Notes: generated from the letters alone by a model not told the origin. Shown: positions 7,580-15,987, counted from the first letter of the stretch. The stretch: 18,633 nucleotides of DNA from Desulfovibrio sp. (GCA_003512875.1 DONZ01000196.1:1-18633), one strand, 5' to 3'. A program made the numbers and translations.

Positions 7580-8464
7580 TTACTCCAGATTTTGGACCTG
7601 CTCACGGCATTTTTCAAGCTCGTTCTTATAATCGACGACAATCGCAGACACGGAAAAATCCTGCACTTTATTCCCGCACGTATTGATTTCCCTGAAGCAT
7701 TCCTGCAAGGTAAAATCAAGTTTTCTTCCTGCGTCCTCGGCATTATCCAAAAGTTCGGACAAACGCTTCATATGGGCTTCCAAACGGGTGCATTCCTCAC
7801 TCACATCCAATTTATCCGCCATAAGCGCGATTTCCTGCAAGAACCTGCTCTCGTCAAGAACAGCTTCCATGCGCTGCAAAATTTCCTGGACCCGTTCACG
7901 CACCGCTTGAAAACGGTTTTCCTTCACTTCGGGGGCCATGCTGTTTATTTGCGCAAGCCACCCGCCCATTTTCTCAAAACGGTTTTCAAGGTCGGTTTTT
8001 AAAGCCTTCGCCTCTTCTTCGCGCGAAGCATTCCAATCCATTAAAGCCGTAAGCAGGCTTTCTTGGGCGAACTCCACCAATTCTTCACTTGCTTCTTCCT
8101 CGTTCCCAAGCCAAAGAGTCGGAATTTTCAATAGGCTGTTATAATCGATTTGATAGGCTTCGCCCCGTTTTTCAGCTAAATTTTTCAATTCCGCCAACAT
8201 GGCGTCAGCTTGCGCGTGGTCAAAGGAAACAAGCCCTTTTTGGTTTATTTCCTGCAAAGTGACAGAAATTTCAACACGTCCGCGGGCGGCATGCTGACGC
8301 GCAGTTTTTTCAAAACGGCTTTCAAAAGGCCGCAGCAAAGCGGGCAGTTTCCATTTAATATCCAAAAATCTGCCGTTCACACTGCGGATTTCACAAATGA
8401 GAGAATACCGTTCATTATGCCGGACCGAACGTCCAAAGCCGGTCATACTGCGTAAAATTTTCAT
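7580..8464 (-). CDS. yicC: YicC family RNA-decay protein
   Basis: A 294-residue cytoplasmic protein with both family regions: the N-terminal YicC_N domain starting MTGFGR (residues 6-11) with EIRSVNGRFLDIKWKLP, and the C-terminal DUF1732 domain with the signature DAGRKLDFTLQECFREINT followed by GNKVQDFSVS near 255-275. E. coli YicC has been linked to small-RNA (RyhB) turnover, and structural work treats the family as ring-shaped endoribonucleases; the native substrate here is unknown. The middle third is rich in Glu and Lys helices, likely coiled. ATG at 8464 has AAGGA six bases upstream. Upstream neighbour is mtaB (27-base gap), downstream the DUF370 gene (9 bases). Confidence 0.95.
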   Translation of the reverse strand: MKILRSMTGFGRSVRHNERYSLICEIRSVNGRFLDIKWKLPALLRPFESRFEKTARQHAARGRVEISVTLQEINQKGLVSFDHAQADAMLAELKNLAEKRGEAYQIDYNSLLKIPTLWLGNEEEASEELVEFAQESLLTALMDWNASREEEAKALKTDLENRFEKMGGWLAQINSMAPEVKENRFQAVRERVQEILQRMEAVLDESRFLQEIALMADKLDVSEECTRLEAHMKRLSELLDNAEDAGRKLDFTLQECFREINTCGNKVQDFSVSAIVVDYKNELEKCREQVQNLE

Positions 8465-8491
8465 AAATTATCCTTAGTTCGCCTTTTATCA

Positions 8492-9772
8492 TCAGTTATT
8501 GATTTGTTCCACATAAAGCACGGAGTTTTCAACACGGACAGGCTTTACGGCAAGCAGTTCACGGGTTTGAGGAGCGTTTTCAAGGCGGCACGCAACATAA
8601 AACTCATTCCAGCCGCTTTTTGTACCCACATCCAAACTTAGACGCATTTCTTTTTTTTCAAGCATAGCAGACAAAAAATGCTCTTTCTTTGCTTCAATTT
8701 CAGCCCGGACTTTTTGGGCATGCTCTTGTTTCACATGTTTTTCAAGCTGTCCCTGCAAATTTTCCGCCTTTGTCCCTTTTCTTGCGGAAAAAGGAAAAAC
8801 ATGGGCGTAGGTGAACGGCAAAGCCTTAACCAAAGCGAGCGTTTCAGCCAATTCCGCTTCCGTTTCGGCAGGAAATCCCATTAAAAAATCGGCACCGAGC
8901 CCGAACGTGTTCCAAAATGATTTAATCTTGCTGATTTGCTCCGCCATGTATTCAGGCGTATAATGCTCTCTTCCCATTCTTTGCAGAACACCGGGCGAAC
9001 CGCTTTGCAGAGACAAGTGCAGATGCGGGCAAAGCAAAGAACTTTCCGCCAATGTTTCAAGCCCCTCATCATTCAATTGCGCCGGCTCCAAGGAACTGAG
9101 CCTGATTCTCGCCCTTCCTTTCCATTCAGCCCCGAATTCACGTTCAACCCTACGCAAAAAACCCCAAAAATCAAGCTTGTCAGCGGAATATTGACGCAAA
9201 TTAATTCCGGAAATCATAATTTCACAAAATCCCGCCTCAAGCAAGCGCCCAAGTTCTGCCAAACTCTCCTTTAAAGGACGGGAACGCGCCTTGCCCCTTG
9301 TATACGGCACAATGCAATACGTGCAAAAATGGGAACAACCGTCCTGAATTTTTAAAACCGGACGGGAACGGGTAAAACCTTGTATGGAAAAATCGGGATA
9401 AACAGTATTTTTTTCCGTCAATTCCCGCGGCAGTTCAAAAGGGTGATAATGCAGCAAGTTCCATTTCGCCGTCTGGCTTATGCAGGCAAGCACATTTTCA
9501 AAACAAAAGTCCTCCGGTTCCGCACTGGCGGCACAACCTGTGACAATGACTTTTGTCCGGGGCGTTTCCCGCAGAATTTTCCGCACCATTTGCCGTGCGT
9601 CCGCAACACCCTGCGCGGTCACGGCACAGCCGGACAGCAAAATCAAATCCGGAATTTCATCTTTTTCAAAAATTTCCCTCGCTCCAAGTCCCTGCCAATA
9701 TTCCCGTACGGACTGGGATTCATATTGGTTGACTTTGCACCCGTAGGTCAAAATCTGAAAACTAAAACTCAT
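8492..9772 (-). CDS. mtaB: tRNA t6A37 methylthiotransferase MtaB
   Basis: Radical-SAM enzyme that converts t6A37 of ANN-decoding tRNAs to ms2t6A. Three N-terminal UPF0004 cysteines (C12 in TYGCKVNQYES, C49 in SGCAV, C80 in TGCAAS) bind one cluster and the radical-SAM triad C146-x3-C150-x2-C153 in DGCSHFCTYC binds the second. TYGCKVNQYES and the 426-residue length fit MtaB rather than MiaB or RimO. A C-terminal beta-rich TRAM-like region occupies about 365-426. ATG at 9772 lies inside the end of the upstream lipoprotein gene (11-base overlap) with GGGAAAAG before it, implying coupled translation. No sign of damage. Confidence 0.94.
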   Translation of the reverse strand: MSFSFQILTYGCKVNQYESQSVREYWQGLGAREIFEKDEIPDLILLSGCAVTAQGVADARQMVRKILRETPRTKVIVTGCAASAEPEDFCFENVLACISQTAKWNLLHYHPFELPRELTEKNTVYPDFSIQGFTRSRPVLKIQDGCSHFCTYCIVPYTRGKARSRPLKESLAELGRLLEAGFCEIMISGINLRQYSADKLDFWGFLRRVEREFGAEWKGRARIRLSSLEPAQLNDEGLETLAESSLLCPHLHLSLQSGSPGVLQRMGREHYTPEYMAEQISKIKSFWNTFGLGADFLMGFPAETEAELAETLALVKALPFTYAHVFPFSARKGTKAENLQGQLEKHVKQEHAQKVRAEIEAKKEHFLSAMLEKKEMRLSLDVGTKSGWNEFYVACRLENAPQTRELLAVKPVRVENSVLYVEQINN

Positions 9773-11099
9773 CGTCTTTTCCCAGAATTGTCAGCGACTG
9801 CACTCTTGACATCAGACTGCTGTCGAAGCCCTCCAGTTCCTCGCCCGCATAGAGGGTCGTAATAACCGTTTTCCCGACGATGAAGCGTCCGAATTCATCA
9901 ATACGTATCCCCCACATATTGTGCAGCATCACGGCCTTGTTTTCAAACTGTCCCACATATAAACCGATATGCCCGGGAAGATAGAGCACTGTTTGGAACG
10001 GAACCGCCTGCGCGCGGATACGCTCTTCTTTTTCCTTATCGGATAAATCCGTCAGCATGATGCGCTGCCCCGCTTTCGCCTGCTGTGCGGAGTTGCGGGG
10101 AAGCCAGATTCCGAAAGGCGTAAACAAATCCTGCAGCGTGGAAGAACAATCGCGGTTATTGTACATTCCGCCCCAACCGTATACATTTCCCATAAGCTGT
10201 TCCGATAAGCGGGCGACTTCGCCGGCTGTCAACACCAGAGGCATTTTTACCGCAGCGTCTTTTGAAATATGGCAATGCTCGATGCGGGCTTCGCCGTATT
10301 CGCTGCGCAGCGGCACGGCAACGGTGTATCCATAGGGATTTTCAGCAACCAAAGGAAACACGGAACCTAAAGAAACAGATTCCTGCAGAACGGAACTTTT
10401 CACCAAAGCGTTATCTTTTGTCACGGCAACATAATCTGCCGCATTTTTCCACAAATCCTCCGTTTCGGGCGAGGTAAAGGCAATATGTTCGCTATGCGCC
10501 CAGCCGCTGGCGTTTGCCGCTTCCACATAATACCATGCATGGTCGTAGGAAAGATGAAAAACCTTTACCGCCGTTCCTGTTTTCAAAATTGAATTTTGAA
10601 ACATATCGAAAGGATAGGCTTGTCCCGGTTTTTTGGGATTGATAAAATAAGGTTTATCCGTGGGAGCCAGACGCAAACTTGTGTCTTTTATGACCAAAGC
10701 GTTTTTGGCAACGGAAGGGAAACGCTCATATTGCGCATTATGAGCCAAGTTTTGATATTCTTTGTCAGACCAGCGGCGCAAATTTTCCGCATAGCCGCGC
10801 TTTTCACCTGCAACCTGAACATAAGAACGAAAAAAAGCCAAATTTCCCGCATACGGTTTGTTCTGTTTCCAAGCGGCTGTGAAATGTTTTTTAAATTTCG
10901 CATAATTTTTTTGCTGTTCCTGAGCATCCAGCAAAACACGTTCCGCAAAAGGCAATGTATCCGCAAAAACCATCGGTGATTGCGAAATCTTTTTTTCATC
11001 GGCGACAAAAACGACACTGTCCACCGGAATTTTTTTCTGTCCGCAAGCGGTTACGGAAAGCAGACATGACAACACCAAGACATACCGAAAAATTTTCAT
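9762..11099 (-). CDS. Lipoprotein SH3b/NlpC-P60 peptidoglycan endopeptidase
   Basis: Probable gamma-D-glutamyl-diamino acid endopeptidase acting on peptidoglycan stem peptides from the periplasmic side. The 445-residue protein starts with a lipoprotein signal (hydrophobic stretch, then SVTAC, C19). An N-terminal helical region (about 40-130) matches the stabilising segment of this architecture, followed by two SH3b-like parts (about 130-215 with WYYVEAANASGWAH, and 220-285) and a C-terminal NlpC/P60 domain with C318 in NNRDCSST, H377 in GHIGLYVG and H393 in LHNMWG. The domain order resembles the crystallised D. vulgaris enzyme with SH3 domains. ATG at 11099 follows GGAGGAAAA; an ATG at 11126 would run into recD2 and spoil the signal peptide. 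Starts ten bases after recD2 and overlaps mtaB by 11 bases. Confidence 0.9.
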   Translation of the reverse strand: MKIFRYVLVLSCLLSVTACGQKKIPVDSVVFVADEKKISQSPMVFADTLPFAERVLLDAQEQQKNYAKFKKHFTAAWKQNKPYAGNLAFFRSYVQVAGEKRGYAENLRRWSDKEYQNLAHNAQYERFPSVAKNALVIKDTSLRLAPTDKPYFINPKKPGQAYPFDMFQNSILKTGTAVKVFHLSYDHAWYYVEAANASGWAHSEHIAFTSPETEDLWKNAADYVAVTKDNALVKSSVLQESVSLGSVFPLVAENPYGYTVAVPLRSEYGEARIEHCHISKDAAVKMPLVLTAGEVARLSEQLMGNVYGWGGMYNNRDCSSTLQDLFTPFGIWLPRNSAQQAKAGQRIMLTDLSDKEKEERIRAQAVPFQTVLYLPGHIGLYVGQFENKAVMLHNMWGIRIDEFGRFIVGKTVITTLYAGEELEGFDSSLMSRVQSLTILGKDDEF

Positions 11100-11102
11100 T
11101 TT

Positions 11103-11108
11103 TCCTCC
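11103..11108 (-). promoter_or_regulatory. Ribosome binding site that decides the SH3-NlpC lipoprotein start
   Basis: The minus strand reads TAATGGAGGAAAAATG: the recD2 stop, a full GGAGGA, then the ATG at 11099. This start also places the signal peptide at the true N-terminus. Confidence 0.75.
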
Positions 11109-11109
11109 A

Positions 11110-13434
11110 TTATTCATAATCGTCATAAAAAGTTATTTCCTCATCTATCGGCTGTAAAAACTCAATATCATCATAATTATCAGAAACATCCTGATTCCGT
11201 TCTTCTTTTTTATCCATTGCAAAAGGAAGCATATCCGCACGCAATAAACGTTCGTCACAAGCCAGTCGCTTGGCAAGCCAAGTATAGCGCTTTCTGATTT
11301 TATTATTTTTCACTCCCATGGCAAGCGCTTTCATTTGCCCCGCAAGCACGACCATTTTCTTTCCTCTTGTCACAGCCGTATAAATGAGATTTCTTTCGAG
11401 CATTACGAAATGCTGCATTAAAAGAGGAATGATGACAACCGGATATTCGGCTCCCTGTGATTTATGGATTGTAATGGCATAGGCAGGCACGACTTCGTCC
11501 AGTTCTTCAAAAGCATAGACGACATTGCGTTCATCAAAACGGATAACCAGTTCCCTGTCTTCGGCATTTATGATAATGATGGAACCGATATCGCCGTTGA
11601 AAACATCTTTATCATAATTATTCCTGATTTGCATGACCTTATCATTCAATTTAAAAACCTTGTCGCCCCGAACAATTTGCAACATGCTGGGATTGAGGGC
11701 TTTTTGCAGCTCTTTGTTCAGGTTCTGCGTTCCCGTGCTGCCTTTTGTCATGGGACAAAGCACTTGTATTTCTTCCGGCGAAAAACCGAATTTACGGGGT
11801 ATTCTGTTTTTCACCAAATCAACGATGAGATTTGCGCATTCTTCGCCGCCCTCTTGCTTGAACATAAAGAAATCAGTCCTCAGACCGGAACGCAGATAAG
11901 GCAGTTCCCCCTTGTTGATCAAGTGAGCATTGCAAATAATATCGCTTTCAGCCGCTTGTCTGAACACTTCGACCAATTCGACAACCGGCACGGTTCCGGA
12001 AGCGATAATGTCACGCAGCACATTTCCGGGACCGACAGAAGGCAGTTGGTTGACATCTCCGACCAAAATAAGCGTCGCTCCCATAGGGGCGGCTTTAATT
12101 AAATGATACATGAGCATGGTGTCCATCATGGACGCTTCATCGACAACAAGCAAAGAACAAGCCAAAGGATTATTTTCGTTCCTTCCAAACCCTTCTTCTT
12201 TCGGGCTGAATTCAAGTAAACGGTGTATGGTTTTCGCTTCAACCCCGCTTGTTTCCGTCATGCGTTTTGCGGCTCGTCCTGTCGGCGCCGCAAGCAATAC
12301 CTTTGCTCCCGCGGACTGGAAAACTTTGATAATGGCATTTAAAATCGTTGTCTTTCCGGTTCCCGGACCGCCCGTAAGCACCATCATTTTCGACCGCACG
12401 GCAGTATTCACGGCATTGAGCTGTTCTTCCGCCAATTCGATATTCATTTTGGCAAGCACGGCATCTATGCTTTTTTCGGCGTTTTTAAAACAAACGGTAC
12501 GGGGAGAATTTAATAAGCGTTTCAAATAAAAAGCGATTTTTGTTTCATACACATGATGTCTGTATAGATAAACGCCCTTATGGTCGTCCAGCTTGTCAAG
12601 AACGATACGCTCTTCCTTTTCCAAATTCAGAAGCGCTTTCGCCACAAGATTGCTGTCGATGTTCAATTCGCCGGAAGTTCTTTCAATAAGCTTGTCTTCG
12701 GGATAATAAATATGCCCCTCGCCGGAAAGTTCCATTAAAGTATACAAAAGCCCCGCTTCCGCCCGCAATAAACTATTGCTGTCAAAACCGAGTCTCATGG
12801 CGAGCATGTCAGCCGTGTGGAAACCGATGCCAAAAACGTCCATTGCCAAACGGTAAGGATTTTCTTTCACAATATCGAGAGCATGCTTTTCATAGTGCTT
12901 ATAAATCCTAAACGCAAAAGACGCTCCGATACCGTGCTCCTGCAAAAAAACCATCAATTCCCGAACCCCCTGATGTTCCGCCCATGAAATTTTCACAGCA
13001 GTCAGACGTTTCTGCCCAAAACGGGGAATTTCAAGCAATTTGTCAGGCTCGTTATCTAAAATATTGAACGTATCGCCGCCAAACCGGGAAACGATTTTTT
13101 CCGCCCATTTGGGACCGATTCCGCGGATACAGCCTGAAGCCAAAAAAGCGCGTATCCCCTCGGCGGAAGACGGGCGTTCTTCGACATAACTTTCCATTTG
13201 CAGCTGCCGTCCGAATTTCGGATGAACGATATACTGGCCTTTTGCCTTGATCTGCGTTCCCGTTTGCGGATTTTGCATGGTTCCGACCAATGTTTCAAGA
13301 TCAAGCTTCTTTTCCGGACGCAAGCGAAAAATCGTATAGCCATTTTCTTCATTATGAAAAACTATACGCTCGATACTGCCCCGTATTTCAACGGCGTTGT
13401 CGGAAGAAAAAGAGCCTTGAACCTGCCTGCCCAT
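11110..13434 (-). CDS. recD2: RecD2-type ATP-dependent 5'-3' DNA helicase
   Basis: Superfamily 1B helicase working without RecB/RecC, involved in DNA repair and replication-fork stability. The 774 residues hold an N-terminal OB-like region (EIRGSIERIVFHNEENGYTI at about 16-35), helix-hairpin-helix segments around 96-210 (GCIRGIGPKWAEKI, IPRFGQKRL, FGIGFHTADMLA) typical of RecD2 and not of RecD, then the motor: Walker A GGPGTGKT (355-362), Walker B VVDEAS (430-435), GDVNQLPSVGPG (459-470) and the late AITIHKSQGAEYP motif. The last 50 residues are acidic. The ATG at 13434 shares one base with the aroC stop (TAATG), so translation is probably coupled. It is followed at ten bases by the lipoprotein gene. 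Confidence 0.95.
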   Translation of the reverse strand: MGRQVQGSFSSDNAVEIRGSIERIVFHNEENGYTIFRLRPEKKLDLETLVGTMQNPQTGTQIKAKGQYIVHPKFGRQLQMESYVEERPSSAEGIRAFLASGCIRGIGPKWAEKIVSRFGGDTFNILDNEPDKLLEIPRFGQKRLTAVKISWAEHQGVRELMVFLQEHGIGASFAFRIYKHYEKHALDIVKENPYRLAMDVFGIGFHTADMLAMRLGFDSNSLLRAEAGLLYTLMELSGEGHIYYPEDKLIERTSGELNIDSNLVAKALLNLEKEERIVLDKLDDHKGVYLYRHHVYETKIAFYLKRLLNSPRTVCFKNAEKSIDAVLAKMNIELAEEQLNAVNTAVRSKMMVLTGGPGTGKTTILNAIIKVFQSAGAKVLLAAPTGRAAKRMTETSGVEAKTIHRLLEFSPKEEGFGRNENNPLACSLLVVDEASMMDTMLMYHLIKAAPMGATLILVGDVNQLPSVGPGNVLRDIIASGTVPVVELVEVFRQAAESDIICNAHLINKGELPYLRSGLRTDFFMFKQEGGEECANLIVDLVKNRIPRKFGFSPEEIQVLCPMTKGSTGTQNLNKELQKALNPSMLQIVRGDKVFKLNDKVMQIRNNYDKDVFNGDIGSIIIINAEDRELVIRFDERNVVYAFEELDEVVPAYAITIHKSQGAEYPVVIIPLLMQHFVMLERNLIYTAVTRGKKMVVLAGQMKALAMGVKNNKIRKRYTWLAKRLACDERLLRADMLPFAMDKKEERNQDVSDNYDDIEFLQPIDEEITFYDDYE

Positions 13435-14531
13435 TATGAAATTCCATTATTTTCCATACGTTTTTGCAATAGGACCATATCCATAAACGTTATCGCAGCC
13501 ATTGCCTTAAGAACGGGAACAATGCGGGGAATGGCGCAAATATCATGCCTGCCCCCAATGGACAGCACAATATTTTCACCTTGCTTTGAAACGGTTTTTT
13601 GCTCCTTGGCGACCGAAGGAATAGGCTTCACATATGCCCGCGCAATAATGGGCTGTCCGTTTGAAATACCGCCCTCGATACCGCCCGCATGATTGGACGC
13701 ATAACAAAGGTTTCCCTCATCATCATACTGCAAACCGTCATTATTTTTTGAGCCGCGGCTCGCGGCGACAGCTGTTCCGTCACCGATTTCAACAGCCTTA
13801 ACCGCCCCAACCCCCATAAGGGCATAACTCAAACAAGCATCCAGCTTTTGAAAGACAGGCTCTCCAAGCCCTGCCGGAACACCATGAGCTTCAATGCAAA
13901 CAACACCGCCAAGCGTATCCAAATCCTTACGGACTTCCTCGATACGTTTTTGCCAATGATTGACCACTTCGACATTGGGCGCGAAAAATTGCCTTTCACC
14001 GCAGGAAGATAAAGAAATTTCACCGAAATCTTTCGCATAAATGCCGTCTATGGCTTCCGTATAGGCAAAAATTTCAATACCGATTTTTTTTAAATAAAGC
14101 TGGGCAAGCGCTCCGCCCACAACACGGGCAATGGTTTCACGTCCGGAAGAACGCCCTCCGCCTCTCGGGTCGCGAAACCCGTATTTCATATCATAGCCCC
14201 TGTCGGCATGTCCGGGTCTGTAACTGTCTGCAAGTTTTGAATAATCCTGTGACTTCTGATTTGTGTTTTCAATAAAAAATGCAAAAGGTGTTCCGGTTGT
14301 CCTTCCTTCGTAAACGCCCGATAAAATTTTTATTTTATCCGCTTCATTCCTTGTGGTTCCCGCCGCACCGGCAAACGCATTGTTCGGTTTGCGCTTGTCA
14401 AGTTCAGCCTGGATAAATCCTTCGTCAACCTCAATTCCGGCAGGACAGCCGTCAATGACTCCGCCTATGCCCGGACCGTGGGACTCCCCGAAAGAAGTCA
14501 ATCGAAAAAGAGAACCGAAAGTATTGAACAT
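13434..14531 (-). CDS. aroC: Chorismate synthase
   Basis: FMN-dependent enzyme that makes chorismate from EPSP, the last common step to aromatic amino acids and folate. The 365 residues match the family. Signatures: FGESHGPGIGGVIDGCPAG (14-32, with H18), RPGHADRGY (105-113), GFRDPRGGGRSSGRETIARV (118-137) and the C-terminal GGRHDICAIPRIVPVL (326-341). All catalytic motifs are intact. ATG at 14531 has GGGTGA upstream. It lies 29 bases after the shikimate kinase gene, two steps earlier in the pathway; the intervening aroA is not in the window. The stop codon overlaps the recD2 start by one base. Confidence 0.98.
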   Translation of the reverse strand: MFNTFGSLFRLTSFGESHGPGIGGVIDGCPAGIEVDEGFIQAELDKRKPNNAFAGAAGTTRNEADKIKILSGVYEGRTTGTPFAFFIENTNQKSQDYSKLADSYRPGHADRGYDMKYGFRDPRGGGRSSGRETIARVVGGALAQLYLKKIGIEIFAYTEAIDGIYAKDFGEISLSSCGERQFFAPNVEVVNHWQKRIEEVRKDLDTLGGVVCIEAHGVPAGLGEPVFQKLDACLSYALMGVGAVKAVEIGDGTAVAASRGSKNNDGLQYDDEGNLCYASNHAGGIEGGISNGQPIIARAYVKPIPSVAKEQKTVSKQGENIVLSIGGRHDICAIPRIVPVLKAMAAITFMDMVLLQKRMENNGIS

Positions 14532-14560
14532 ATATCACCCGCAACGTTTTTATAAACCGA

Positions 14561-15088
14561 TCATTTCAAAAAATCCGCATACTGTTTAAGAACCAAGTCC
14601 GCTTCCCGTTCCAAGCCCTCATGCTGCTGCAAACGGTAACGGCAAGCCTCAAGATATAAGGACAACCGTGCACTGTGAAGTTCGCTCATTTCTTCCGCAA
14701 GGCTCTTATCCGTGAAAGCGGGACGCTGATCTTTCTTCAAATCCCTGTTCAGCCGCTGCACAAGCTCTTGCACGGGAACGTCAAGAAACACCGTAAAAAA
14801 AGATTGTTTCAGACATAGTCTGTTCTTTTCCCGTAAAACAATCCCGCCGCCGCAGGATACGACGGCTTGCGATTGCGGCATTTCCGAAAGGATTTCCTCT
14901 TCCCTCTGCCGAAAAGCTTCCCAGCCGTTTTGAGCGACAAACTCTGCAATGCTTCGCTTTTCCTTATTTTTAAACACCTCGTCAGTATCGAAAAAAGCGA
15001 AATCAAGCTTCTTGGCAAGAAATGTTCCAAGGGAAGTTTTTCCGCTTCCGCGTAAACCGATAAGAGCTAAACTTTTAAATGCATGCAT
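14561..15088 (-). CDS. aroK: Shikimate kinase
   Basis: Phosphorylates shikimate at O3 with ATP. From ATG at 15088 the protein is 175 residues, the normal size. P-loop GLRGSGKTS at 11-19, substrate residues in FFDTDEVF (D34, D36), R60 in GWEAFRQRE, and the glycine loop CGGGIV at 79-84; the lid segment with KKDQRP follows. The frame stays open upstream to 15157, but the extra residues are Phe/Ile-rich, lie in AT-rich leader DNA and have no ribosome site, so I reject them. A second ATG directly before (15091) is equally possible; GGA at 15096-15094 spaces better to the 15088 codon. First gene of the eleven-gene run. AroK and AroL cannot be told apart by sequence alone. Confidence 0.93.
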   Translation of the reverse strand: MHAFKSLALIGLRGSGKTSLGTFLAKKLDFAFFDTDEVFKNKEKRSIAEFVAQNGWEAFRQREEEILSEMPQSQAVVSCGGGIVLREKNRLCLKQSFFTVFLDVPVQELVQRLNRDLKKDQRPAFTDKSLAEEMSELHSARLSLYLEACRYRLQQHEGLEREADLVLKQYADFLK

Positions 15089-15136
15089 CATAATCCGTAT
15101 CTGAAAAAATTTTGTGAAAAAAATATTACTAAAAAG

Positions 15137-15147
15137 ATTATCGTATA
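15137..15147 (-). promoter_or_regulatory. Possible promoter region of the aroK cluster
   Basis: Within AT-rich leader DNA (15092-15180) the minus strand contains TATACGATAAT, which includes GATAAT (five of six matches to a -10 box) about 50 bases before the aroK start. No clear -35 box is seen at the right distance; the A/T tracts upstream, which include the tail of the neighbouring terminator, might act instead. Low certainty. Confidence 0.3.
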
Positions 15148-15175
15148 GCAAGTTCAAAGAATTTTAAAAAAATTT

Positions 15176-15211
15176 TAAAGAAAAAAGGAGCAAATGCTCC
15201 TTTTTTCTTTA
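15176..15211 (-). terminator. Rho-independent terminator after the small NlpC/P60 gene
   Basis: AAAAAAGGAGC (15181-15191) pairs perfectly with GCTCCTTTTTT (15196-15206) around an AAAT loop, and pairing continues outward for about six more base pairs to 15175/15212. T-rich sequence follows on the minus strand. It begins six bases past the stop at 15218, separating this gene from aroK. Confidence 0.88.
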
Positions 15212-15217
15212 AGTGTG

Positions 15218-15760
15218 TTATGATTCCTGCGCAAACCGCGGCACGACAACACGCCGTCCGTACATGAAACGCTCTCCCCACCAAGAACCGTCAAGAGGTT
15301 CAAGCTTCACCCGGCTTCTCGCATTAGGGGAATGGATAAATTTATTGTTGCCCGCATAAAGCCCTGTATGCAAGCCGTTAGGGGAATTACGGGTGCGAAA
15401 AACAACAATGTCACCGGCTCTCAAATTATTTCTTCCGATTTTTTGCCCTACTTTCGCCTGTGAGGTCGTAACGCGAGGAATATTGATGCCATGCTGCTTA
15501 TACGCCCAGTAAATAAGCCCTGAACAATCGAAACCGGTACGGGGGGATTCGCCGCCAAGCCTGTAACGCTGTCCTATCTGCGTTGCGGCTGTGCGCACGA
15601 CCTGATTGCTGATTTGCGAATAATTCGCACTATCAGAACCTAAAGAAAAAAGCGTGTTGTCTTGCCTGCCTACGGCAAAATTCAGATTAGGCAAGCAGCC
15701 TGCCAGAAAAAACAGGCACAAACCCAACAGCAATAAAATATTTCCAAACGGTTTTAACAT
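15218..15760 (-). CDS. Small NlpC/P60 family lipoprotein (probable peptidoglycan endopeptidase)
   Basis: A 180-residue protein with a lipoprotein signal: hydrophobic residues 8-19 and lipobox LAGC with C22. After a short linker the NlpC/P60 domain spans about 52-175, with catalytic C79 in FDCSGLIYWAYKQHG, H131 in GLHTGLY and H143 in FIHSP. The family cuts the D-Glu to diamino-acid bond of peptidoglycan stems and includes Spr/MepS-like enzymes that allow cell-wall growth; the size and lipoprotein form match that group, but the exact bond is inferred. ATG at 15760 has AAAGG upstream. It is transcribed alone, between a terminator and a divergent intergenic region. It is a second cell-wall hydrolase besides the larger SH3 type at 9762-11099. 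Confidence 0.92.
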   Translation of the reverse strand: MLKPFGNILLLLGLCLFFLAGCLPNLNFAVGRQDNTLFSLGSDSANYSQISNQVVRTAATQIGQRYRLGGESPRTGFDCSGLIYWAYKQHGINIPRVTTSQAKVGQKIGRNNLRAGDIVVFRTRNSPNGLHTGLYAGNNKFIHSPNARSRVKLEPLDGSWWGERFMYGRRVVVPRFAQES

Positions 15761-15791
15761 AAAAGAACCTTTCGCTTATCCCGAAACTTTT

Positions 15792-15818
15792 TGTATACGC
15801 TCCCAAAAAAGAATGCAA
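15792..15818 (-). promoter_or_regulatory. Weak candidate promoter of the small NlpC/P60 gene
   Basis: On the minus strand TTGCAT (15818-15813) and TATACA (15797-15792) are 15 bases apart, a shorter spacer than usual. The -10 box lies about 31 bases before the ATG. The bases between here and the plus-strand promoter (15819-15957) show no gene or clear operator that I could identify. Confidence 0.3.
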
Positions 15819-15957
15819 CGTATTTCCAAGGGCTGCGGACCAACGCTTTTTGCATTCCGCCCGCAGTCGAAGGAAACTCTTTGCGACAATTCCCCATTAT
15901 TTTTCTTATCGTATGAAATCGAAATAAATTTAGTTTAACTTATTTATAACATACTTC

Positions 15958-15987
15958 TTGACAACATCTTTTTTTAAGGACTACAAA
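15958..15987 (+). promoter_or_regulatory. Predicted promoter of the CooM-like gene
   Basis: A perfect TTGACA (15958-15963) is followed after 18 bases by TACAAA (15982-15987), four of six matches to a -10 box, giving a leader of about 40 bases to the ATG at 16033. AGGAAA (16024-16029) is the likely ribosome site. I looked for CooA-, Rex- and HcpR-like inverted repeats nearby and saw none that is convincing. Confidence 0.5.

Larger units (their letters stand above)
3350..15091 (-). other. Predicted eleven-gene transcription unit aroK to recJ
   Basis: All eleven genes are on the minus strand. Spacings in order are 29, -1, 10, -11, 27, 9, 86, 8, 10 and 1 bases; no convincing terminator hairpin is visible inside. 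A terminator (3244-3270) follows recJ and another (15176-15211) precedes aroK. Co-transcription is inferred from spacing; an internal promoter before gmk is possible. Confidence 0.6.

Noticed and set aside
11464..12102. Plus-strand open frame of 212 codons
   Set aside because: Antisense to the RecD2 motor domain; no family signature.
15092..15157. 22- to 23-residue N-terminal extension of shikimate kinase
   Set aside because: Lies in AT-rich leader DNA, lacks a ribosome site, and would move the P-loop unusually far from the N-terminus.
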